Shown piece by piece: positions 40,601 to 46,228 of a DNA stretch of 64,000 bases. Position 1 is the first letter of the stretch, and each line of letters starts with the position of its first letter. This stretch comes from Atrichornis clamosus (taxonomy: Eukaryota > Chordata > Aves > Passeriformes > Menuridae), in NCBI GenBank assembly GCA_013400975.1, contig WBMZ01008929.1, forward strand, positions 62,217 to 126,216, given 5' to 3'. Under the pieces are notes generated by a model. That model was not told the origin of the DNA. It ran no database searches and saw only the letters and a program-made list of their open reading frames with translations. The translations under genes and the position numbers were made by a program.

Positions 40601-43600
40601 GGAAAAACAAACTCATCACTGTGTGCGATTAAGAAATGGAGATAAGAAGTTACTTGTCATATGTATAATTATCATAAATAATTATAATCCAGGAGCTCAA
40701 ATCTTTTTTCTTTCTCTCATCATGATTTTACATTCCTTACTCCTTGTAAGGAACAGACATTATACCAAAACCTGATCAATAATTTTTTTTCAGCCTGTTT
40801 TTACTATCTACAGAATTCTTCACCCTATACATGGTTCAGAAGTTCAGTATCTCCCCAAGCTGGAGCTATCAGACGCTGTAAGCCAAATATTTGCAAGATG
40901 AAATATCACAAAGACCCTAGAATGCTAGAATATATCCTGTGAAAATACAGTACCATCTTTTATCACCACTGATTTTAATTGTTTTTTTAAATTATAAACC
41001 TAATACTGGGCAAAGATGAATTATAAACTTTGAAAATGCATGTGCAAAACCAAAAAATATCATGAATATGAGTAAGACGTTTTTAAAATGTCTCAGCACC
41101 CAAATTGCAGCAGGACTCCCTGGTAAGCAGCCTATCACAAAGCTCACCTGTCTGCCTGTTCATAGTATTACTTCAACTCCTTTTCAGCTTCATTTTGTCT
41201 CAGTAGAACTTGTCTGCATGCATTATAGTGCAGATTTCCACGGAATGATCTGCCTTGGAAGCAGACACTTAATGGGACAACATTGTCACATTGTTATACG
41301 AATCACTCTTAAACTTCTCTAAACGTGACGGACAGGAAACAATGCCCAGACTTACGGCACAGACGACGAAATAGCAGAATGAGAACCCTGATCAAAATCA
41401 GTATTTTCTAAATAAAATAAATCAATGACTGACACTCAAGCACAAGAAATAGCCCTAGCACATTCAAGCATCACTTCTTTTACAGAATCCCGCTACAGTT
41501 TCTTTCCTGAGGGAGCACAGAGGTGGTGAAAGATCAGGGTTCAGTAATCCAGGACTCCCTTACAAATTGTGAGCATGGAGGTCACGCTGCCGAAGCCAGT
41601 ACAGCGGAACACGCATCACTGTTACTTTTGCCGCTTTCAGTTACAAAAAGTGTCATGGAACAGAATATCACCAGTGTATTTCTTTTACTAGTAAGTGAGA
41701 GATTAAAACAGTAGATATTCATCCTGTTCCAGATAAAATGTAACAGAGAAATAAAACAAGCAATTATGGAAACTGAGCCACCTGGTCTGGTTGAAGGTGT
41801 CCCTGCTTATTGCAGGTGTTTGGAAGTAGATGACCTTTATAAGTCCCTTCCAACCCAAACCATTCTATGATTCTATGAAAATAATAAACATTAAATGAAT
41901 AAAATGATCCGAAAAATAGGCCTAGGGGCATTTCCCTTGTAACAATCAAACTGCTGCTATCACTTTTTATCTACATGAGCCTTTTCAGTTTTCAAGAAAA
42001 ACAAAACCATTAGCACACTTTGGTTATAAATTCTCTTGTTCGTAATACCTTGAAATCACCTTTGTCTGGCACAATACTTTCGTCTTCCTTTTTTCGCCCT
42101 TCACCGTCTCCCAAAGGATTGATGCCTGAGTTTTCATCCTCGAGAAAGAAAGAAACAGTAAATGATAACGTTAAAACAACAGCAGCAGCATTATCAGGGT
42201 AGATAATTAATTTCTACTTGCAATAATTTATGCTGAAATCTTGGTTAGAACAGCTGTTGGTTACACGCAGTTGTGTTACAGCACTCAGATCAATGAACAA
42301 TCCACCACATGGTTTGGCACATGCTGGCACAAAATCCATGTCAGGGGCACCCTTTCAATGAGACAATTAAGGAAGGGCTATTGCAGCCGCAAGGTACCTA
42401 GAAGGTGTCTCTGCATTTATTCTGTGAATAAAGGTTTGCCTTTTGCTTTGAATGTGATACTTTGGCAATCTGCTCCTGCTGTTAGCAATATTAAATCTCA
42501 ATTTAAAATACCCCAGAACATCATCTCTGAGTTTGAACACAGAACATGAAATATTGCAGTTGCAAAATGTTTAATTCAATGTTTCTATTTTGTTCAGGAG
42601 AGAGAAATACCAAAATACTTCTACAATGTAGGGTGCCCCTTTTTGAAATGCTTTCTAGAGCATCATTAAAGGACAGTTCCTACAAAAAAGTGTTGAAAAT
42701 ATTCTGTGTTTCCAAAGTACTTCCTGAATTGATGTGCCTCCATTTAGTCAGGGAGCACATAGAACAATGCATAAGGTACTACAGTTAAAACTAAATGGAA
42801 ATCTTGAAATGATGCAGAGAATGCAATGCAAAATGGAAAATTCAGAACCAAAATTGGAATGTGTAAGTGAAATTCAATTCTCTATTCCTGATCTCTACCC
42901 TGTCCTTATACCATTTTCATTTTAAAAATTGGATTTGACACTATTATACATGTCAAAATCTTGCTATTGATACAGAAATATGAAGTTTTAAATAAAATTA
43001 GCATTTAATTGCGGAAGAAGAAAGGCATTTTAAGTCTGGGTCTGGATTCAGGCTGATAATTCCGTCCCCTAAAGAAAGTTTCCTTCCCTGTTCATTTTTA
43101 ACCCTTCCTGTCTTTTTCTGTCCCAATACTACTCTGACTTCTCTCATTTTTTCTATGAAGATGAGATCTTTGGCTCCAGTGGATTCAGGAGAACTTTTGC
43201 CACTGACTGCCTTGAAAAGAAAATTTCACCTTAAAACCCTTCAAGTAGAGACACTGTGGCAAATTTGTACACTAGCTTGAATACAAACACACTCACAAAG
43301 CAGGATTTTGTTTTCTGTCAAATGCAGAGGACCTGAAGTAAAACTTTAAAGCTGTTTTCTTACCTCTAGTGCATTTGCATTTGGTGGCATTTGCATCTTC
43401 CAGGTCTTCCCTGGCTTCATGTAATAGAGTGTTTCTGGCACCTTCATGGGCAGGAATCCTTTAGACATGTTTGCAGTACTTACTTCTGGCACTTCCACGG
43501 GCAGGAATCCTTTAGACATGTTTGCAGTATTTACTTCTGGCACCTCCACAGGCAGGAATCCTTTAGACATGTTTGCAATCTTTATTTCTGGCATCTCCAC

Positions 43601-43890
43601 AGGCAGGAATCCTTTAGACGTGTTTTCAGGATATACTCCTGGCACCTCGATGGGCAGCAATTTGAGAGAGATATTTTCAGGATCTACTCCTGGCACCTCT
43701 ATGGGCAGCGGTTCTAGAGACATATTTTCCAGATCTACTCCTGGCACCTCCACGGGCAGCAGTTCCAGAGACATTTCAGGATCTACTCCTGGTACCTCCA
43801 TGGGCAGGGGTTCTAGAGACATATTTTCAGTATCTGCTCCTGGTACCTCCACGGGCAGCACTTCCCAAGACATGTTTGCAGGATGTACTC
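10463..43890 (-). CDS. PLA2G4E-like: Gene B: complete PLA2G4E-like cytosolic phospholipase A2 / N-acyltransferase with N-terminal repeats
   Basis: 21 minus-strand exons: 43890-43364, 42138-42049, 33483-33411, 29640-29504, 29029-28898, 27832-27792, 26408-26366, 25562-25505, 25082-24916, 24799-24713, 23737-23700, 21845-21698, 20837-20701, 19745-19523, 18059-17945, 16843-16706, 15755-15648, 14472-14281, 13497-13331, 11963-11777, 10671-10463. Every join keeps phase and no stop interrupts. From the ATG at 43873 this gives about 999 residues; mammalian PLA2G4E is about 870, the excess being the repeat exon. Domains: repeats 1-155, leader 171-200, C2 about 201-327, linker 328-460, catalytic domain about 461-999 with Ser550 (GLSGT) and Asp834 (MIDAGF). 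Human PLA2G4E transfers acyl chains from phosphatidylcholine to phosphatidylethanolamine in a Ca2+-dependent way. Lys522 replaces the conserved Arg after GGG, so activity may be altered. The true start could lie in an upstream exon not found here. Confidence 0.92.
11777..11963 (-). CDS. PLA2G4E-like: Gene B exon 20: catalytic domain, FPLVND region
   Basis: 187 bp, phase 0 in and phase 1 out, donor GTAAGT. Contains [20 protein letters not shown] and [19 protein letters not shown]. The F-x-P-L-(V/I)-ND motif is highly conserved in group IV PLA2. The matching gene C exon is 51922-52108. Confidence 0.95.
13180..13246. repeat. AT-rich tandem repeat, unit about 20 bp
   Basis: Three and a half imperfect copies of a TATAAAC-type unit, ending in ATATAAATGTATATAA. 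It lies in the gene B intron just downstream of the catalytic Asp exon. Confidence 0.7.
13331..13497 (-). CDS. PLA2G4E-like: Gene B exon 19: catalytic Asp exon
   Basis: 167 bp, phase 1 in and phase 0 out, donor GTGAGG. Reads [19 protein letters not shown], then [20 protein letters not shown]. The Asp of MIDAGF (codon 13435-13433) aligns with the catalytic Asp of the Ser/Asp dyad (Asp549 in PLA2G4A). P-L-L-R-P-x-R is also family-typical. Confidence 0.95.
14281..14472 (-). CDS. PLA2G4E-like: Gene B exon 18: catalytic domain
   Basis: 192 bp, phase 1 in and out, donor GTGATG. Contains [14 protein letters not shown] and [14 protein letters not shown], ending CRWK. The FL-x-G-x-QLH-x-x-Y motif matches PLA2G4E. 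It is noticeably GC-rich compared with flanking introns. Confidence 0.95.
15648..15755 (-). CDS. PLA2G4E-like: Gene B exon 17: catalytic domain, [10 protein letters not shown]
   Basis: 108 bp, phase 1 in and out, donor GTGAGA. Reads [20 protein letters not shown], then [17 protein letters not shown]-(L/M)-WSS-x-FS-x-N-L-L is a conserved family stretch. Gene C's counterpart is 54985-55092. Confidence 0.95.
16706..16843 (-). CDS. PLA2G4E-like: Gene B exon 16: catalytic domain, FGSEFFMG
   Basis: 138 bp, phase 1 in and out, donor GTGATG. Reads [20 protein letters not shown], then [20 protein letters not shown]. This is among the best conserved blocks of group IV PLA2. Confidence 0.96.
17945..18059 (-). 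CDS. PLA2G4E-like: Gene B exon 15: catalytic domain, GQNPLPIY
   Basis: 115 bp, phase 0 in and phase 1 out, donor GTAAGG. Reads [20 protein letters not shown], then [18 protein letters not shown]. The GQNPLPIY motif is diagnostic for the family. Confidence 0.96.
19523..19745 (-). CDS. PLA2G4E-like: Gene B exon 14: catalytic domain after the nucleophile
   Basis: 223 bp, phase 2 in and phase 0 out, donor GTATGA. Contains [37 protein letters not shown] and ends LLNDG. The LYRD-x-x-WS and (F/L)WGL-(L/M)-IE motifs follow the nucleophile elbow in PLA2G4E. Confidence 0.95.
20701..20837 (-). CDS. PLA2G4E-like: Gene B exon 13: oxyanion loop and nucleophile elbow
   Basis: 137 bp, phase 0 in and phase 2 out, donor GTAAGC. 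Reads [20 protein letters not shown], then [19 protein letters not shown] starts the oxyanion hole. The Ser of GLSGT (codon 20714-20712) is the nucleophile (Ser228 in PLA2G4A). The residue matching essential Arg200 of PLA2G4A is Lys here (AAG, 20798-20796), which is unusual. Confidence 0.96.
21698..21845 (-). CDS. PLA2G4E-like: Gene B exon 12: start of catalytic domain
   Basis: 148 bp, phase 2 in and phase 0 out, acceptor TTTTTATCTTAG and donor GTACGT. Reads [20 protein letters not shown], then [16 protein letters not shown] and LPQDLQDQE. The L-x-KRK-x-x-VA-x-ALK pattern opens the PLA2 catalytic module. It is 12 bp longer than gene C's exon because the acceptor lies further upstream. Confidence 0.93.
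22273..22285 (-). promoter_or_regulatory. Possible CTCF-type site
   Basis: Minus strand CCACTAGAGGGAG fits the core CTCF pattern CCA(C/G)(C/T)AG(A/G)(G/T)GGC except the last base. It lies at the edge of a GC-rich patch (22261-22490) inside a gene B intron. Motif match only. Confidence 0.3.
23700..23737 (-). CDS. PLA2G4E-like: Gene B exon 11: linker
   Basis: 38 bp, phase 0 in and phase 2 out, acceptor TTGTTTTCCAG and donor GTAAGA. Reads [12 protein letters not shown] plus two bases. Same length and phase as gene C's exon at 63373-63410. Confidence 0.85.
24713..24799 (-). CDS. PLA2G4E-like: Gene B exon 10: linker
   Basis: 87 bp, phase 0 to 0, donor GTAAGC. Reads [20 protein letters not shown], then [12 protein letters not shown] and LPMG align with the WSC and LPVG of mammalian PLA2G4E. 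The gene C counterpart starts at 63913. Confidence 0.88.
24916..25082 (-). CDS. PLA2G4E-like: Gene B exon 9: linker
   Basis: 167 bp, phase 1 in and phase 0 out, acceptor GGCTACTTTAG and donor GTAGGT. Contains [32 protein letters not shown] and [12 protein letters not shown]-x-TQ and FHY-x-KY match the PLA2G4E linker. It is richer in CpG than its surroundings. Confidence 0.9.
25505..25562 (-). CDS. PLA2G4E-like: Gene B exon 8: linker
   Basis: 58 bp, phase 0 in and phase 1 out, acceptor CTTTCACAG and donor GTAAGG. Reads [19 protein letters not shown]. The CLEV motif matches mammalian PLA2G4E at this point of the linker. Confidence 0.85.
26366..26408 (-). CDS. PLA2G4E-like: Gene B exon 7: linker
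   Basis: 43 bp, phase 2 in and phase 0 out, acceptor TTTCCCAG and donor GTATGT. Reads [20 protein letters not shown] is identical to mammalian PLA2G4E as I remember it. Confidence 0.87.
26797..26981 (-). mobile_element. CR1 LINE fragment
   Basis: The plus strand starts TTGAAAGGGACCC and continues with the AGTCCAACTCCTGGCCCTGC type sequence and a TGGGGAACCTGTTTC block. These are the reverse complement of a CR1 3' region. It is heavily 5'-truncated and sits in a gene B intron. Confidence 0.85.
27431..27600 (-). mobile_element. CR1 LINE fragment, 3' end
   Basis: The plus strand begins CATAGAATCAGAGAATGGTT and continues GGGTTGGAAGGGAC, the reverse complement of the CR1 3' terminus with its ATTCTATG end. 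It is about 170 bp, 5'-truncated and intronic in gene B. Confidence 0.92.
27792..27832 (-). CDS. PLA2G4E-like: Gene B exon 6: linker after C2 domain
   Basis: 41 bp, phase 0 in and phase 2 out, acceptor TGCTTCCAG and donor GTAAGT. Reads [20 protein letters not shown]-x-LE matches PLA2G4E. Identical length to gene A's exon at 60-100. Confidence 0.9.
28734..28763. repeat. 12-bp tandem repeat
   Basis: Two and a half copies of TTTTTTATCACA in a gene B intron, close to exon 5. Confidence 0.75.
28898..29029 (-). CDS. PLA2G4E-like: Gene B exon 5: C2 domain, C-terminal strands
   Basis: 132 bp, phase 0 to 0, donor GTGAGA. Reads [20 protein letters not shown], then [22 protein letters not shown] of VYDED occupies Ca2+-binding loop 3, with the first Asp matching Asp93 of PLA2G4A. 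Confidence 0.95.
29504..29640 (-). CDS. PLA2G4E-like: Gene B exon 4: C2 domain core
   Basis: 137 bp, phase 1 in and phase 0 out, donor GTAAGG. Reads [15 protein letters not shown], then [26 protein letters not shown] is the C2 hallmark. In loop 1 only the Asp of QADCYV remains of the acidic ligands; the two earlier positions are Ser and Gln, as in the PLA2G4E branch. Confidence 0.95.
30470..30895 (+). mobile_element. CR1 LINE fragment, 3' end
   Basis: Plus-strand CR1 tail. It includes the GGTGATCTCGTGGCTCTCTA and AGACTGGACATTAGGAAGCA stretches and ends with TAGTCTATTCTATT. It is 5'-truncated, in a gene B intron, and carries an internal tandem duplication (30529-30614). Confidence 0.9.
30529..30614. 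repeat. 43-bp tandem duplication inside CR1
   Basis: The segment starting CTTCCTGAAGAGGGAACACA is repeated exactly after 43 bp, two copies back to back. Confidence 0.9.
33411..33483 (-). CDS. PLA2G4E-like: Gene B exon 3: start of C2 domain
   Basis: 73 bp, phase 0 in and phase 1 out, acceptor TTCCTCCAG and donor GTAAGT. Reads [20 protein letters not shown], then [13 protein letters not shown]-(R/K)-N is nearly identical to mammalian PLA2G4E. Confidence 0.94.
33484..42048. other. Large gene B intron
   Basis: No exon with family or paralog support found. Two GC-richer patches occur at about 37930-38220 and 39360-39660; I recognise no gene or repeat in them. A short CR1 tail lies at 41779-41878. 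The remainder is ordinary AT-rich intron. Confidence 0.5.
41779..41878 (+). mobile_element. CR1 LINE fragment, extreme 3' end
   Basis: Starts CCTGGTCTGGTTGAAGGTGT and ends CCCAAACCATTCTATGATTC, the canonical CR1 3' terminus on the plus strand. About 100 bp, in the large gene B intron. Confidence 0.93.
42049..42138 (-). CDS. PLA2G4E-like: Gene B exon 2: N-terminal leader (GDG exon)
   Basis: 90 bp, phase 0 to 0, acceptor TTTCTCGAG and donor GTATTA. Reads [20 protein letters not shown], then [10 protein letters not shown]. It is charged and probably disordered. Phases fit both the repeat exon upstream and the C2 exon downstream. The PLGDG core aligns with gene A's 5931-6014 exon. Confidence 0.7.
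43025..43110 (-). pseudogene. Decayed extra copy of the GDG leader exon
   Basis: The minus strand reads [18 protein letters not shown], which aligns with GLGDGTMQLNPDG of gene A's exon 2. The nucleotide match is also close around GACGGAA-x-TAT and CTGAATCC. No GT donor follows, and the frame runs to TAA, so it looks like a dead duplicate lying between gene B's exons 1 and 2. Confidence 0.5.
43133..43210 (-). CDS. Tentative optional gene B exon
   Basis: 78 bp that would fit in phase 0 between exons 1 and 2: acceptor TTTTCTTTTCAAG, then [20 protein letters not shown] and KMREVR, then a weak donor GTAGTA. There is no paralog to compare. It may be an alternative exon or chance. Confidence 0.25.
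43364..43890 (-). CDS. PLA2G4E-like: Gene B exon 1 (first found): coding minisatellite
   Basis: Open over 527 bp, with acceptor GACTCCCACAG and donor GTAAGA in phase 0, matching exon 2. It encodes nine 17-residue units (one shortened to 16), then a degenerate tail ending PPNANALE. There are two unit types: [17 protein letters not shown] towards the N-terminus and [17 protein letters not shown] towards the C-terminus. Nothing like it is known to me in mammalian PLA2G4E. The first usable ATG is 43873-43871 (A at -3). If an upstream exon exists it must end in phase 1. Likely an acidic, proline-punctuated, unfolded arm; function unknown. Confidence 0.7.
43436..43890. repeat. 51-bp minisatellite, nine units
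   Basis: Tandem 51-bp units (one is 48 bp) recognisable on the plus strand by repeated GGCACCTCCA-x-GGGCAG blocks. It is fully in frame on the minus strand. Neighbouring units of the C-terminal type differ at only a few bases, which suggests recent unequal exchange. Confidence 0.93.
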
Positions 43891-46030
43891 CTGTGGGAGT
43901 CAATGACTTGTTATTTTATAAAATGACTTGAGGCCCCACCCATCTCATCTCTATAAGTAAAGGACTCCCCTCCCACTGCCAAAGACAGTGGAGTGCCAAG
44001 GATAGACTGCTCCAGGGAAGGACCTTACAGCAAAAGCACGACAGCAAAAAGGAATGTGGTACCTTCCTCTGGCTGGGAACCTCTCCCAGCCTGCACCTGC
44101 CCCATGGATCCTGGTCTACTGCCACCCTTTTGCTGTGTGAGCAGAGTCCCAGCATGGAGGGCACCACCATCAAGGCCTGCTCCTTCAAACCCAGTTCTTC
44201 CCTGCCCTGAGCAGGGACAGCTCCTGTGTGGGGGAAACTGGACCCCAAAAAAGGCCTGTGATGTAAATAGCTGGAGTGACTTTGCTGTGTGCTGGCTCAC
44301 GCTGTGCACTTTGGTCAAAGCCTCCCTATAGGCGGGGGGACCCAAACTCGGTCCCTGCAAAGGGGCACTGCCCTGAGCCACAGAATAACCCCCGGGAGAG
44401 GGCCATCCCCACCACCTGACAGGTCACTGCACGGACATGCAGCTCCCAGCTCCTCCCGGGTTGCTCCCGTTCCTTCTTCCCAGGGAAGCAAGGCCAAGGG
44501 GTGGGCACAGGGCTGGGCTGAGGCTTCAGTTGGCAGAGGTGAGCTATAGGTGGAGGAGGTGAGCGAGGGGCAGGGAGCAGCAGCACTGGATTGAGTGTGA
44601 TAGGACAGCGGGGTACAAGGAGTTGCACACTTGCAGGGGGTAGCAGAGGTCTTGAAGTCAATGCCTATGGCTTCAGGCATGACCCAGGACTACTGCTGCA
44701 CCCAACAGTACCTTAAATACAACCAAAAAAAAAGCAAGAAAATATGTAATAGCTGTGCAAAGCAGATAAGAGTTACGCCTTTATACATTTTCCAGACAAA
44801 GGCAGTTGAACTTTAAATGACAACTGTGGGAAACTCCTGTCAAGATGAATGCCATACAGTATCCAGTGGTTAAGTTTTATCACTTTTATTTTACAGAGAT
44901 TTTGTTCAACCAAAAAGCATGAACAAGAGAGCACATGGACATCTCTAGGCTTACCCAGTGGAAATTACCATCATCAAACGCAGGAAAACAAATGAATAAC
45001 AAACTAGAAGCTCCAGTAACAGTAGGCTGTGTCATAGCATCTGCATTTCCAGCATGAAAAGTAGCTCTGCCCACACTGGAAGAACAAGAGCATCTTTTGG
45101 CCTAAGGTCACAGACACTCTGAGCTGCATTCTGGAGGATGCCTTTTGCAGCTTTTTTTTTTTTTTAACCTGATCAGAGAAGAGGACCTGGTTGACCTTGG
45201 AGACCTGCCATGGAATAATAAAAATACCAAGATAATTGTCTTTAGAGCAGGACAACTTTCCCAAGGTTGATTAGTTCAGAGAACAGAATAGTATAAGTGA
45301 TAGAAATCCCTCTAAATTTGGTGAATCTTAAGAAAGTTGATATTCTCTGTCTTCAAGGAAACCTGAGGAGAACAAAGATGGATTCTGTGTACAGACTTCC
45401 ATGTCTGCAGAGTGAATTCCCCATTCTGTGCACACTTGGCCATCTATAATGATCTGTACAGCCTTCAGCTAAATCAAGGTACTCTGCTCCCACCTGAGTC
45501 ACTCTCCAGGGAACACCATAAAGAAAGAAAACTCCAAGGCTCTCATTAACAACTGAACTAGTGCTATCTCATTTAAATCTGAATGTGCAAAGCTGAATGG
45601 TTTCTATTTGGAGAATGAAAAGCAGATGCTTCAAGTGGAAATATTTTATTTCTTTACATTACATATTTCAGTAATTTAAGGATAGATGAAGGAAAATAAC
45701 CCACCTGTTTCAAAGATCTAACTGTAGTTGCCCTGGCAGCAAACTGCACACTACTTCTTTAGTGTAGCAATATCACAGTCTTATCTTGTTTATCACACAT
45801 AATGAGCAAAACCAGCACAAGTTTGTACTTCCTCTACTGCTTAGGTTTCTTACTCACCCTACACTGCAGTTTGCAGATGCATCACTCACTTGGCAGAGGT
45901 ACCTGCGTTACATCTGACTGCAGAGACAAGCTCTGGAGAAATAGAGCTCCAGGACAAACTTGACATTTTTCAACAAGTTCAAATGTAGCTTTGTGCTTTC
46001 TTTAATCACCGTCTTGGACTGGACCACACC

Positions 46031-46123
46031 CGCTAATAACCAGCGCCTTGCAACAGTATATGCTTGCCNAACCTGCTAATAACCAGCGTCCCCCTAAATG
46101 CCTTGCAACAGTATATGCTTGCC
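46031..46123. repeat. Tandem duplication around an undetermined base
   Basis: GCTAATAACCAGCG and CCTTGCAACAGTATATGCTT occur twice, first contiguous and then separated by a 12-13 bp insert. The two copies meet at the N at 46069. Could be real or an assembly artefact. Confidence 0.8.
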
Positions 46124-46220
46124 TAGCCTTCAACAGGCCAGGCAAACTGAGCCTGAGGTTATTCTGACAAGCTGGAAGCACAACCAGGGCTGGCTGTGAC
46201 CACCTCACTACTCTCAGACA

Positions 46221-46228
46221 TATAAATA
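46221..46228 (+). promoter_or_regulatory. Possible TATA box
   Basis: TATAAATA on the plus strand, about 100 bases past the duplicated segment. The surroundings have the look of a promoter or a solitary LTR, but no terminal repeats or target-site duplication could be confirmed. Confidence 0.2.

Noticed and set aside
43436..43890. Regular repeats reminiscent of a CRISPR array
   Set aside because: The units are directly adjacent without unique spacers, and the setting is a vertebrate exon.
43446..43931. Plus-strand repetitive open frame ([16 protein letters not shown] units)
   Set aside because: It is the antisense of the 51-bp coding minisatellite. A repeat with a unit divisible by three is open in several frames; the minus frame has splice borders and matching phases.
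44315..44680. Minus-strand GC-rich frames upstream of gene B
   Set aside because: Several frames are open simply because the patch is GC-rich. No splice-consistent link to gene B and no domain.
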